The notes: generated from the letters alone by a model not told the origin. A stretch of DNA of 16,192 bases from FEN-727 sp036508635 (GCA_036508635.1 DATCGY010000217.1:1-16192), one strand, 5' to 3'. Shown: positions 6,341 through 14,036, numbered from the stretch's first letter. Made by a program: numbers and translations.

Positions 6341-8535
6341 CAGAGGGGTCGCAGCGGGCCGACAAGCTTTTCCTGATCGCGCGGCGCTTCCTCAACAAGA
6401 GCGGCCAGCGGCAGCTTGAGAAAGCGTACTACGTGGCCCTGCACTCCCACTCCGACCAGTACCGGAAATCGGGCGAGTTGTACATCGAACATCCCGTCGC
6501 GGTCGCCACCATCCTCGCAGAACTCGAGCTTGACTCCGAGACCCTCAGTGCGGCGCTGCTGCACGATGTCGTTGAGGACACCCCGGCGACCCTCTCCGAA
6601 ATACGCGACGAGTTCGGCGACCAGATAGCCGAGATAATCGGCGGCGTAACCAAGCTGGACCGGTTCAAGTTCGTATCGCGCGAAGAGCAGCAGGCCGAGT
6701 ACATGCGCAAGATGCTCATAGCGATGGCCAAGGACGTGCGGGTCATCCTCATCAAGCTCGCCGACCGGCTTCACAATATGCAGACCATTGACGCTCTCCC
6801 CGCTGCGCGCAGGCGTGCCATCGCCGAGGAGACACTCGAGATCTACGCCCCCCTGGCGCACCGCTTTGGTATATCTCAACTCAAGTGGAAGCTCGAGGAT
6901 CTTTCGTTCGAGGTGCTCTATCCGAAGCGCTATCAGCAGATACAGCGCATGGTGTCCGAGCGACGTACCGAACGAGAGAGGTACATGCAGCAGGTCGGCG
7001 ATCTAATAGAGGCCGAGCTCAAGAAGAACAAGATCAAGGCCGACGTCTCGGGCCGGGTCAAGCACTTCTATAGCATCTACGAAAAGATGGTCAATCGCAG
7101 CGTCGAGTTCGATGAGATAATGGACCTCTCGGCCGTCAGGGTCATAGTCGAGTCGGTGCGCGATTGCTACGCTGCTCTCGGCATCATCCACTCGATGTGG
7201 ATGCCGGTCCCCGGTCGCTTCAAAGATTATATCGCGATGCCCAAGCTCAATATGTACCGCTCGCTTCACACCGTGGTGATAAGCCAGGAGGGGCGACCCC
7301 TCGAGATACAGATTCGGACTCTGGAGATGCACCGCACCGCCGAGTACGGCATCGCCGCCCACTGGTTGTATAAAGAGACAAACAGGCGAGACGCCGGCGG
7401 CAGGACGTGGCTCAGGCAGGTCATGGAGTGGCAGGATGAGCTCAAGGACCCTACCGAGTTCATGAAGACGCTAAAGATCGACCTCTTCCAGGACGAGGTC
7501 TTCGTCTTCACGCCGAAAGGTAAGCTCATGTCGCTGCCCAGGGGCTCAACCCCGATAGACTTCGCGTACAGCATCCATACCGAGGTCGGTCACAGGTGCG
7601 TGGGAGCCAAGGTCAATGGCAAGATGGTCCCGCTCGCGTACCGCCTCGAGAACGGCGACATCGTGGACATCATGACATCCAAGACCACCACAGGTCCGAG
7701 CCAGGATTGGAAGAACATGGTCGAGACCCCGCGGGCGCGCAACAAGATACGCCAGTGGTTCAGCCGCGAGAGGCGCGAGGACGAGATCCAGGAAGGCAAG
7801 GAAGAGCTTGAACGTGCGATGCGGAAGAGAAGTATCCCGTTCCAGCGAAAGGAGGTCTCGAGGGTCCTTGCGCAGGTTGCCGAAGAAAACCACTGCGCGA
7901 AACTCGAGGACCTCCATCATCTCATCGGCGCGGGCGGCCTGTCTGCAAACCAGGTCGCCAACAAGGTAGCCCACTACCTCGAGCCGCCCCAGGACTCCAA
8001 GTCGGTGATCGTGCCGGAGCGCGAGACCACAGCACGGCCGGGCTATCACACCGAAGCCGAAGAGCAGAGGATGGGCCAGCGTATCAGGGTTCATGGCATC
8101 GATAACGCTCTCGTACAGGTCGCCCGCTGCTGCTACCCGAGCCCCGGGGACTCCATCGTAGGCTTTGTGACGCGTGGTCGGGGAGTCTCGGTGCACAGGG
8201 ACGACTGCACCAACGTCCAGGGGCTGTCCAGGGAAGCGGACAGGATGATCGACGTGACTTGGGAGCCTGCAGAGCCGGCGATAAGAATAGTCGAGATACG
8301 CGTCGAAGCGTGGGACCGGCCAAAGCTCGTCCGCGACATCACGACCGTGCTTGGCGACCAGCATATCAATATTCTGTCGGCATCGTTCTCCGCGGATTCC
8401 CAGCACCTCTCTCGCAGCTACTACATGTTCGAGATAGGTTCGGACGTCCATCTCGAAGAGATACTCAACGACCTCAAGAAGATCGAATCGGTGATCGATG
8501 TGACCGAGGTCTCCACGGAAGAAGAAGCCAGGTAG
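6337..8535 (+). CDS. rel: Bifunctional-type (p)ppGpp synthetase/hydrolase (RelA/SpoT homologue, Rel)
   Basis: This long RSH protein makes and degrades the stringent-response alarmone (p)ppGpp, responding to uncharged tRNA on ribosomes. Its 732 residues contain the full domain set. The HD hydrolase has H52, HD at 76–77, ED at 80–81 and LADRLHN at 141–147. The synthetase has GRVKHFYSIYEKM (239–251), DLSAVRVIV (263–271), the RFKD motif at 294–297, NMYRSLHT (305–312) and LEIQIRT (322–328). A TGS domain starts near VFVFTPKGK (388–396), a zinc-finger-like region has C598, C599, H620 and C624, and a C-terminal ACT domain spans about 650–725. The RxKD form, together with intact HD residues, indicates a bifunctional enzyme, unlike synthetase-only RelA. 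The ATG overlaps the secF stop and lacks a clear Shine-Dalgarno site, the upstream bases being the A-rich poly-lysine codons, so translation probably depends on SecF. The next gene, dtd, follows after 7 nt. Confidence 0.96.
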   Translation: MTEGSQRADKLFLIARRFLNKSGQRQLEKAYYVALHSHSDQYRKSGELYIEHPVAVATILAELELDSETLSAALLHDVVEDTPATLSEIRDEFGDQIAEIIGGVTKLDRFKFVSREEQQAEYMRKMLIAMAKDVRVILIKLADRLHNMQTIDALPAARRRAIAEETLEIYAPLAHRFGISQLKWKLEDLSFEVLYPKRYQQIQRMVSERRTERERYMQQVGDLIEAELKKNKIKADVSGRVKHFYSIYEKMVNRSVEFDEIMDLSAVRVIVESVRDCYAALGIIHSMWMPVPGRFKDYIAMPKLNMYRSLHTVVISQEGRPLEIQIRTLEMHRTAEYGIAAHWLYKETNRRDAGGRTWLRQVMEWQDELKDPTEFMKTLKIDLFQDEVFVFTPKGKLMSLPRGSTPIDFAYSIHTEVGHRCVGAKVNGKMVPLAYRLENGDIVDIMTSKTTTGPSQDWKNMVETPRARNKIRQWFSRERREDEIQEGKEELERAMRKRSIPFQRKEVSRVLAQVAEENHCAKLEDLHHLIGAGGLSANQVANKVAHYLEPPQDSKSVIVPERETTARPGYHTEAEEQRMGQRIRVHGIDNALVQVARCCYPSPGDSIVGFVTRGRGVSVHRDDCTNVQGLSREADRMIDVTWEPAEPAIRIVEIRVEAWDRPKLVRDITTVLGDQHINILSASFSADSQHLSRSYYMFEIGSDVHLEEILNDLKKIESVIDVTEVSTEEEAR

Positions 8536-8542
8536 ACGAGCG

Positions 8543-8998
8543 ATGAGAGCGGTCATACAGAGGGTCAAGAGCTGCAGCGTCTCCATCGAAGGTCAGGTCG
8601 TTTCCGAGATCGGCACCGGCCTGCTCGTGTTGCTCGGGGTCGCCAGGGATGACAAGCCCTCCGTGCTTGCTTTTCTCTCCGACAAGGTGCTCAACCTTCG
8701 CATCTTCCCCGACAGCGAGGGAAAGATGAACCTGTCGGTACTCGACATCAACGCAGAGCTCATGGTCGTGAGCCAGTTCACGCTTCTGGCAGATTGCCGC
8801 AAGGGGCGTCGCCCTTCTTTCGTGGACGCCGCGGACCCCGCGATTGCCGAGCCGCTCTACGAGGAGTACGTCTCGCACCTTGCCGCCTCCGGGCTCAAAG
8901 TCGCCACCGGCGTTTTCGGAGCGATGATGGACGTCCGACTCGAAAACTGGGGCCCCGTTACTTTCATCATCGACTCCCCCTGGAGGGATAAGGTGTAA
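8543..8998 (+). CDS. dtd: D-aminoacyl-tRNA deacylase
   Basis: Dtd hydrolyses D-amino acids, and glycine mischarged on tRNA-Ala, from tRNAs, protecting translation in the cytoplasm. The 151-residue product matches the usual family length. It begins MRAVIQRVKSCSVSI and has NLRIFPDSEGKMNLSV (51–66), the signature SQFTLLAD (77–84), GRRPSFVDAADP (88–99), and the Gly-cisPro pair in GPVTFIID (137–144). The residues before that pair are Asn-Trp, where homologues often have Asn-Asp. It lies 7 nt after rel, without a strong ribosome-binding site of its own, consistent with reinitiation. The rel–dtd pairing is widespread in Gram-positive lineages. The proximity to hisS, aspS and alaS fits a translation-quality-control theme. 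Confidence 0.96.
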   Translation: MRAVIQRVKSCSVSIEGQVVSEIGTGLLVLLGVARDDKPSVLAFLSDKVLNLRIFPDSEGKMNLSVLDINAELMVVSQFTLLADCRKGRRPSFVDAADPAIAEPLYEEYVSHLAASGLKVATGVFGAMMDVRLENWGPVTFIIDSPWRDKV

Positions 8999-9065
8999 CG
9001 CTTTCCGTCAAAGGCGGGTGGAAAGAACAAGGAGAAGGATGGGAAATCTGGGGTCAGAGAAAGAA

Positions 9066-9089
9066 TGGTATCATTCATCAAGCATTCAT
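9066..9089 (+). promoter_or_regulatory. Candidate extended -10 promoter with a direct repeat, before the MBL-fold gene
   Basis: TGGTATCAT (9066–9074) fits the extended -10 pattern TGnTATnnT; no convincing -35 is present, as is usual for that class. CATTCAT occurs at 9072–9078 and again at 9083–9089, exactly 11 bp apart, around the expected start of transcription near 9081. The mRNA would then carry the AGGAAAGGA ribosome-binding site at 9092–9100. The remainder of the gap (8999–9065) is purine-rich, without other recognisable signals. Confidence 0.3.
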
Positions 9090-9091
9090 TT

Positions 9092-9100
9092 AGGAAAGGA
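9092..9100 (+). promoter_or_regulatory. Shine-Dalgarno site that favours the TTG start of the MBL-fold gene
   Basis: AGGAAAGGA lies 6 nt before an in-frame TTG at 9107. The in-frame ATGs at 9065 and 9128 have no comparable site at a good distance, so this site decides the start. Confidence 0.5.
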
Positions 9101-9106
9101 TTAAGA

Positions 9107-9757
9107 TTGGGGCGTCTGGATGTCAAGATGCTGCAGGTCGGTATGCTGGGCACGAACTGTTACATCGTGATGGACGATAAGACAAAGGAAGGTTACATCA
9201 TCGACCCTGGCGGAGAGGCAAAGAAGGTCATCGATACGGCTGATTCTCTCGGGCTGAAATGCCTGGGGGTTCTCTGCACACACGGGCACATGGACCACGT
9301 CGGAGCGGTCGGCAAGGTGGCCGAAGCAACAGGCGCCGTAGTCTACATATCGAAGGAGGACTCGGGCGCGCTTTCCGGTTCCGTGCAGGGAATCGCCGCG
9401 AAGCTCGGCTCACTCGTGACATCCAAGCCGAAGAGCTGCGAATTCATTTCCCGGGGAGACCGGTTCGAGTTAGGAGGGCATACGCTGGAGGTATTCCGGA
9501 CTCCCGGGCACACTCCCGGCTCGCTCAGCTTCCTGTGCGAAGACAATCTCTTCTGCGGTGACCTGGTCTTCCAGGGTTCGGTCGGGCGGACCGACCTGCG
9601 TGGAGGTTCCATGGGTGAGCTGATGCAGTCGGTAAAGAGCCACGTTTTCACGCTGCCGCGAAACGCCCGCATCTGGCCCGGCCACGGACCCTCGACGACA
9701 GTCGGCGAAGAGAAAGCAAGCAACCCGTTCCTCCGATCTCTCGGAGGAGGTGCTTAG
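9107..9757 (+). CDS. MBL-fold metallo-hydrolase, glyoxalase II-like
   Basis: This is a metallo-beta-lactamase-fold hydrolase of the glyoxalase II-like group found beside dtd/hisS in many bacteria; the natural substrate cannot be told from sequence. With the TTG start the protein has 216 residues. It shows LGTNCYIV near the N-terminus, YIIDPGGEA, the metal motif THGHMDH at about 58–64, PGHTPGSLSF with H135, CGDLVF with D152, GRTD (160–163) and PGHGP with H193. This is a complete two-metal ligand set. The TTG at 9107 is preferred because of the AGGAAAGGA site 6 nt upstream and because homologues begin close to this point. An upstream ATG at 9065 would add 14 residues, and ATG 9128 would remove seven. 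The stop lies one base before the hisS ATG, so the two genes are co-expressed. Confidence 0.88.
   Translation: MGRLDVKMLQVGMLGTNCYIVMDDKTKEGYIIDPGGEAKKVIDTADSLGLKCLGVLCTHGHMDHVGAVGKVAEATGAVVYISKEDSGALSGSVQGIAAKLGSLVTSKPKSCEFISRGDRFELGGHTLEVFRTPGHTPGSLSFLCEDNLFCGDLVFQGSVGRTDLRGGSMGELMQSVKSHVFTLPRNARIWPGHGPSTTVGEEKASNPFLRSLGGGA
9743..9750 (+). promoter_or_regulatory. Shine-Dalgarno site deciding the hisS start
   Basis: GGAGGAGG ends 8 nt before ATG 9759. This excludes the in-frame GTG at 9750, which lies within the site itself. Confidence 0.75.
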
Positions 9758-9758
9758 G

Positions 9759-11045
9759 ATGGCATTGAAGTACAAAGCGCCGAGAGGCACCTCCGACCTG
9801 GTGTTTCCCGAGTCGACGCGGATATCGAGCCTGCTCGAGGTGGCGGCACGCATACTGACGCTACACGGCTACCAGCTCATCAGCACACCCATCCTCGAGA
9901 GCACCGAGCTGTTCAAGCGGGGGATAGGCGAAGAGACCGACATCGTCTCAAAGGAGATGTATACGTTCGAGGACCAGGGAGGCGAGTCCCTCACGCTTCG
10001 GCCGGAGGGGACGGCTCCGGTCGTCAGGGCGTATCTCGAGTTGGGGCTGCAATCCCGTGGCCTTCCACAGAAGCTCTATTACATGGGACCCATGTTCAGG
10101 CGGGAACGGCCCCAGGCCGGCAGGTACAGGCAGTTCCTGCAGATTGGCGCGGAGGCCATCGGCAGCAGGGATCCGTTTATCGACGCCGAGATAATCTCCA
10201 TCTCCAATAGCCTCTTCAAGAAGCTGGGGCTATCTCACTATGAGCTTCTGGTGAACACAGTCGGCTGCGCCGAGTGCCGGCCCGGTTATGTCCGCATGCT
10301 TAGCGGGTTCCTCGAGGGAATCTCCCAGCAGCTCTGCCCGGAGTGCCGCCGACGCTCCAGGGAGAACCCGTTGCGCGTCTTTGACTGTAAGAACGAGTCA
10401 TGCCGCGAAGAGCTGACTCGCGCCCCGGTCATCGGGGAGCAGCTTTGCCCGGCTTGCAGAGAGCATTTCAACGGCGCGCTGGGACATCTCGAGAGGCTCG
10501 GCGTCGCCTATACGATTGACGACCGGCTCGTTCGCGGGCTCGATTACTATACGAATACTACGTTCGAGTTCCAGTTCGAGGGGCTCGGTTCGCAGAACAC
10601 GGTCTCCGCCGGCGGCCGCTACGACTACCTTACCGGGCAGCTGGGTGGGCCCGAGACCCCCGGGGTCGGGTTCAGTCTCGGAGTCGAGAGGCTCGTCATG
10701 GCAGTCGAGGCACAGGCGGCGTTCCCGTTCGCGCCGGAGCGGCTGGATGTCTTTGTCGTTGCCGCGCCCGGTGCTGACAGGGGGAGGGTCCTCGATATCC
10801 TCACCGCGGTGCGAGCCGCCGGCGTGAGTGCGGACGTCGACTTCATGGACCGGGGCCTCAAGGCCCAGATGAAACAGGCTGCCAGGCTCGAGGCCCGGCT
10901 TGTGTTGATTATAGGTAAAGACGAGCTTGAGCAGGGCGAGGTCACGCTGCGTGACCTCGACCGGTCGAAGCAATGGCGGGTGCCGCTGTCCGGCATGGTT
11001 GCCGAGCTCAGGAGATTCCTGGAGGATGGTCGTTTCAATGGGTGA
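9759..11045 (+). CDS. hisS: Histidyl-tRNA synthetase
   Basis: HisRS charges tRNA-His with histidine as a class II dimer. Counting from ATG 9759 (428 residues), the N-terminal part has YKAPRGTSDL and the motif 1 region. LTLRPEGTAPVVRAYLE (78–94) follows, then motif 2 as MFRRERPQAGRYRQFLQIG (112–130). The histidine-specific LVRGLDYYT is at 257–265, the AGGRYDYL stretch at about 284–291, and motif 3 as GVGFSLGVERLVMA at 302–315. The C-terminal anticodon-binding domain begins near RLDVFVVAAPG (328–338). Between catalytic motifs lies a cysteine-rich insertion with four Cys pairs (C170/C173, C193/C196, C210/C215, C230/C233), probably metal-binding. The same pattern is known from a subset of bacterial HisRS. 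It is one base behind the MBL-fold gene, and its end overlaps the proposed aspS start. Confidence 0.96.
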   Translation: MALKYKAPRGTSDLVFPESTRISSLLEVAARILTLHGYQLISTPILESTELFKRGIGEETDIVSKEMYTFEDQGGESLTLRPEGTAPVVRAYLELGLQSRGLPQKLYYMGPMFRRERPQAGRYRQFLQIGAEAIGSRDPFIDAEIISISNSLFKKLGLSHYELLVNTVGCAECRPGYVRMLSGFLEGISQQLCPECRRRSRENPLRVFDCKNESCREELTRAPVIGEQLCPACREHFNGALGHLERLGVAYTIDDRLVRGLDYYTNTTFEFQFEGLGSQNTVSAGGRYDYLTGQLGGPETPGVGFSLGVERLVMAVEAQAAFPFAPERLDVFVVAAPGADRGRVLDILTAVRAAGVSADVDFMDRGLKAQMKQAARLEARLVLIIGKDELEQGEVTLRDLDRSKQWRVPLSGMVAELRRFLEDGRFNG

Positions 11046-12840
11046 CGATGAGAGCCGCGAGCTCAGTGTATCTTTCAAACTAAAGCGCGAAATGTGGTGC
11101 GGAGAGGTCATGCTATCCGATGCTGGACAAGAGGTTGTCCTCAACGGGTGGGTGGCCAGGCGCCGCGACCACGGCGGGCTCATATTCATAGACCTGCGCG
11201 ACACGACGGGTGTGGTGCAGGTCGTATTCGATCCCCGCGAATCTGAGGAATCCCATGGTGTCGCGGAGGACGTAAGGCCCGAGTACGTCCTCGGTATAAG
11301 GGGCGATGTCCGGGAGCGCCCGGAGGGCACGGAGAATCCCGATATGAAGACGGGACAGGTGGAGGTCCTCGTCCGCGAGGTCGAGATCATAAACTCGAGC
11401 ATCACGCCTCCTTTTGAGATCCGCGACGACACGAAGGTCGACGAGCGCGTGCGCCTTGAGTACCGCTTTCTCGACCTGCGCCGAGACGAGATGCACGAGA
11501 ACTTCAAGCTCCGCCATCGCATCGTCAGGGCGACCCACGAATACCTGGACTCGCAGAGGTTCACCGAGATAGAGACGCCTCAGTTGTGCAAGAGCACACC
11601 CGAGGGCGCCAGGGATTACCTGGTGCCGAGCCGCGTGCAGCCGGGGAGGTTCTACGCGCTACCGCAATCGCCCCAGCTGTTCAAGCAAGTGCTCATGGTG
11701 TCTGGGTTCGACCGCTATTACCAGATAGCCAGGTGTTTCAGGGATGAAGACCTCCGCGCGGACCGGCAACCTGAGTTCACGCAGGTCGACATTGAGATGT
11801 CGTTCATCGAGGAGGGCGACATAATATCGCTGATAGACGGGCTCCTCGATGAAATTTTCAACGCGTCGCTCGGACACGGGCTAGAGCTCCCCATCCCTCG
11901 CATGCCGTATGACGAGGCGGTTGAGACCTACGGTAGCGAACGGCCCGACCTACGGTACGGTTTGCGCATGGCAACCCTCGACGAAGTCTTCGCCCAGACC
12001 GGTTTCAAGGTCTTTGCCGAGGCGCTCGGCTCGGGCGAGAGCATCCGGGGCATGCGTGTCGAAGGTGGCGGTGGCATGTCCCGCTCCGAGCTCGACTCCT
12101 GGAACAAGAATGCAATGGAGCTCGGCGCCGGCGGATTGGTCTGGCTCATCCTTGAGGAGGAGGGTCTGCGCTCGCCCGTCGCGAAGTTCCTTTCCGAACC
12201 GGAGCAGGACGGGCTTATCCGGACCCTGGCCCTGAATCCTGGTGACGCAGCGTTCGTCCTGGCCGGCGAGCGCGAGGCATGTAACGATATCCTTCATCAC
12301 CTGCGCGCGCAGGTGGCAGCCTCCATGGGCCTGTGCCCCGAAGGCGAGTTCAAGCTCACATGGATAGTCGACTTCCCGCTGCTCGAGTATGACTCGGTGG
12401 AGAAGCGCTACAAGTCGTTGCATCACCCTTTCACGAGCCCGACCCGGGGGTCCCTGGCCAAACTCGAGGAAGACCCGCTCGGTTCACGCGCACGCGCCTA
12501 CGATATCGTGATGAACGGGGTCGAGATAGGCGGTGGCAGCATCAGGATCCATCGCACGGATGTCCAGGAGCGCATGTTTCGCCTTCTTGGGATAACCGAG
12601 CAGGAATACCGGACAAAGTTCGGTTTTCTGCTTGAGGCTCTCAAGTACGGCGCCCCACCGCATGGCGGCATCGCACTCGGGCTTGACCGGCTCGTAATGC
12701 TACTCGCAGGCCGCGATTCCATCCGGGACGTCATAGCCTTCCCCAAGACTCAATCCGCTTCGGACCTCTTCACCGGTGCGCCGGACGAAGTTTCCGCCGC
12801 TCAGCTGCGAGAGCTCGGATTGAAACCGTCTTTCGAATAG
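11038..12840 (+). CDS. aspS: Aspartyl-tRNA synthetase, probably non-discriminating
   Basis: AspRS, class IIb, charges tRNA-Asp and, if non-discriminating, also tRNA-Asn for later amidation. From ATG 11038 it has 600 residues, close to the bacterial norm. It has an N-terminal OB-fold (GWVARRRDHGGLIFIDLRD, 37–55), the catalytic core with FTEIETPQLCKSTPEGARD (175–193), QSPQLFKQVLM (210–220) and RCFRDEDLRADRQPEFTQVD (232–251). A bacterial GAD insertion follows in the middle, then NGVEIGGGSIRIH (493–505) and motif 3 HGGIALGLDRLVMLL (542–556). H45 and G96 match residues linked to relaxed tRNA recognition. ATG 11038 has GGAGG 12 nt upstream and overlaps hisS by 8 nt. ATG 11026 (four more residues) and ATG 11092 (close to where homologues begin) are alternatives. 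The frame is open further upstream to 10927, but only as a shadow of hisS. Confidence 0.95.
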   Translation: MGDDESRELSVSFKLKREMWCGEVMLSDAGQEVVLNGWVARRRDHGGLIFIDLRDTTGVVQVVFDPRESEESHGVAEDVRPEYVLGIRGDVRERPEGTENPDMKTGQVEVLVREVEIINSSITPPFEIRDDTKVDERVRLEYRFLDLRRDEMHENFKLRHRIVRATHEYLDSQRFTEIETPQLCKSTPEGARDYLVPSRVQPGRFYALPQSPQLFKQVLMVSGFDRYYQIARCFRDEDLRADRQPEFTQVDIEMSFIEEGDIISLIDGLLDEIFNASLGHGLELPIPRMPYDEAVETYGSERPDLRYGLRMATLDEVFAQTGFKVFAEALGSGESIRGMRVEGGGGMSRSELDSWNKNAMELGAGGLVWLILEEEGLRSPVAKFLSEPEQDGLIRTLALNPGDAAFVLAGEREACNDILHHLRAQVAASMGLCPEGEFKLTWIVDFPLLEYDSVEKRYKSLHHPFTSPTRGSLAKLEEDPLGSRARAYDIVMNGVEIGGGSIRIHRTDVQERMFRLLGITEQEYRTKFGFLLEALKYGAPPHGGIALGLDRLVMLLAGRDSIRDVIAFPKTQSASDLFTGAPDEVSAAQLRELGLKPSFE

Positions 12841-12933
12841 ACAGATAGATCCCGGGAGACTACGGTCTGGTTTTCTTGCGAGGAGCGAATCGCGTGACGT
12901 TGCCGGATATGTTGGGTATTCGTATTGAGTTTT

Positions 12934-13377
12934 TCACGGGGCTATACCGAGAGCACGGCCTACGGCGTTGGGTAAATGGTAACTCATCTTCTCATCTTTC
13001 ATGACGTAGTCGAACGCTCCCAGGTCCAGCGGATCCGGGTCAATGCTGAAGCGGTCAATTGCGCTTACCATGACGACACGTGGCCCGTGCAAGTTATCGT
13101 GGAGTTCGAGCAGCAGCTCGATCCCGGTGCCGTCTGGAAGAAACTGGTCCAGCGTAACGAGGTTATATCGGCGGGAGCCGAGCAGCAAGCGGGCGGTTGC
13201 CAGGTCGGCGGCTACGTCCACATAGGCATTGAAGCGCCGACACAGCAGCCGCTTTATATTCGAAGCCGTGTTTGGCTCATCTTCGACTACGAGCATCGTG
13301 AGCTTGTCCTCAGAGAAGTCATTCCTGAAAACCGCCGCTTCCAGCTCTTCCGTACATATCTGGTCGCAGATAGCCAA
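12934..13377 (-). CDS. Single-domain response regulator (receiver only)
   Basis: This is a stand-alone CheY-like receiver with no output domain, presumably phosphorylated by a histidine kinase encoded elsewhere. Numbered from the upstream TTG at 13386 (150 residues), it has the acidic pair in MLVVEDEP (E35, D36), and the phospho-acceptor D80 in NLVTLDQFLPDGTGIELL. The switch Ser108 is in RVVMVSA and the conserved Lys130 in FDYVMKDEK, so all functional receiver positions are present. The Lys is followed by Asp, not the usual Pro, and the end HLPNAVGRALG looks like receivers associated with PAS-type kinases. The start is uncertain. AGAGGAG touches the TTG at 13386 but is 9 nt before the TTG at 13377, which is chosen here; an ATG at 13296 would start right at beta-strand 1. 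It is the only minus-strand gene, convergent with aspS (93-nt gap) and divergent from the DUF948 gene. Confidence 0.85.
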   Translation of the reverse strand: MAICDQICTEELEAAVFRNDFSEDKLTMLVVEDEPNTASNIKRLLCRRFNAYVDVAADLATARLLLGSRRYNLVTLDQFLPDGTGIELLLELHDNLHGPRVVMVSAIDRFSIDPDPLDLGAFDYVMKDEKMSYHLPNAVGRALGIAP

Positions 13378-13685
13378 TTCGAACAACTCCTCTGATACAG
13401 GGTTCGTAACCGCCTAGATGTTTCATCCACTCTATTTTGATATGGCAGGGCGGATTCCTGTTTTTGACCTCATCGAACCCGCGAAAAACAAAAAAACCTC
13501 CAGGCGCCCTTTTCTGCTGAATCCGTTGCCGAAAGTACATGATTTATGGCGGCGAGAAGGGGTTTCGACTTGCATGGGGGCCTGTGATATATTAATCGGC
13601 GATACACGACCGGGCGTTCTCCGCGGCGGTTTGAGAGCGCGCGAAATCCTGGTATAGAGTTGGTTTCCAAAGAAAGGGGTGCCGT
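13378..13685. other. Intergenic region between the response regulator and the DUF948 gene
   Basis: This stretch of about 300 bases separates two divergent genes. It holds a candidate promoter for the DUF948 gene (13565–13593) and the AGAGGAG ribosome-binding site for the receiver on the minus strand. It also has an A-rich patch at 13483–13497 and a weak 4-bp hairpin followed by five Ts (13446–13465). No RNA gene, repeat or supported small ORF was recognised, and no convincing minus-strand promoter was found by eye. Confidence 0.6.
13565..13593 (+). promoter_or_regulatory. Candidate promoter for the DUF948 gene
   Basis: TCGACT (13565–13570; four of six matches to TTGACA) is followed by 17 nt and TATATT (13588–13593; five of six). 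Transcription would begin near 13600, giving a leader of about 85 nt before ATG 13686. The AT-rich -10 stands out from its GC-rich surroundings. Confidence 0.4.
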
Positions 13686-14036
13686 ATGAGCGCAGGCAAT
13701 GTTGCGGGGCTTGTTGCGGCCATCGCGTTCGCCGTGATGGCGGTTTTCACCGCATGGGTGCTCTTCAAGCTGGTCCAGATGCTGAGCATAACCAACACAT
13801 TCCTTGACGAGGTCAGGGTCGAGACTATTCCGCTCATGTCGCGTTTCCAGACGACTATGGACCACGTCAACACAGAGCTCGAGCGTGTCGACGGTATCCT
13901 TACCGCGGTCGAGGGTATGTCCCAGAAGGCCAACGCCGCGACCAAGGTAGTTCAAGAGGTCGTTACCTCCCCGATAGTAAAGATCCTCGGAGTCGGCGCC
14001 GGAGCAGGCAAAGCGTATAGTAAATGGAAGAAATAA
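13686..14036 (+). CDS. DUF948 domain-containing membrane protein
   Basis: This 116-residue protein has one N-terminal membrane helix (about residues 5–28, GNVAGLVAAIAFAVMAVF…). A helical, probably coiled-coil segment follows (about 38–92), with the family-like pattern ETIPLMSRFQTTMDHVNTELERVDGI. The end is a Gly/Ala-rich patch and a basic SKWKK terminus. DUF948 proteins occur just upstream of alaS in many Actinobacteria; their function is not established, so none is assigned here. The helix would anchor it with the coiled coil on one side of the membrane. AAAGGGG sits 7 nt before the ATG, and its own promoter candidate lies upstream. In typical actinobacterial loci a second small DUF gene lies between it and alaS; here that space holds only structured non-coding sequence. 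Confidence 0.85.
   Translation: MSAGNVAGLVAAIAFAVMAVFTAWVLFKLVQMLSITNTFLDEVRVETIPLMSRFQTTMDHVNTELERVDGILTAVEGMSQKANAATKVVQEVVTSPIVKILGVGAGAGKAYSKWKK

Noticed and set aside
7546..8586. 346-codon minus-strand frame over the end of rel
   Set aside because: It is antisense to conserved TGS, zinc-finger and ACT regions and has no motifs of its own.
10398..11564. 388-codon minus-strand frame over hisS and aspS
   Set aside because: It has Ser/Arg/Thr-rich composition typical of a shadow frame and no conserved motifs.
12857..12874. AGAC/GTCT hairpin followed by TTTT after aspS as a terminator
   Set aside because: The stem has only four base pairs and cannot be extended; too weak to call, although a terminator would be expected between these convergent genes.
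12976..13395. 139-codon plus-strand frame opposite the response regulator
   Set aside because: The minus strand gives a complete receiver with all catalytic residues; the plus frame resembles nothing.
13446..13465. CAGG/CCTG hairpin followed by five Ts as a terminator
   Set aside because: The stem is four pairs plus wobble, and the site lies upstream of the minus-strand gene with no plus-strand gene ending nearby.
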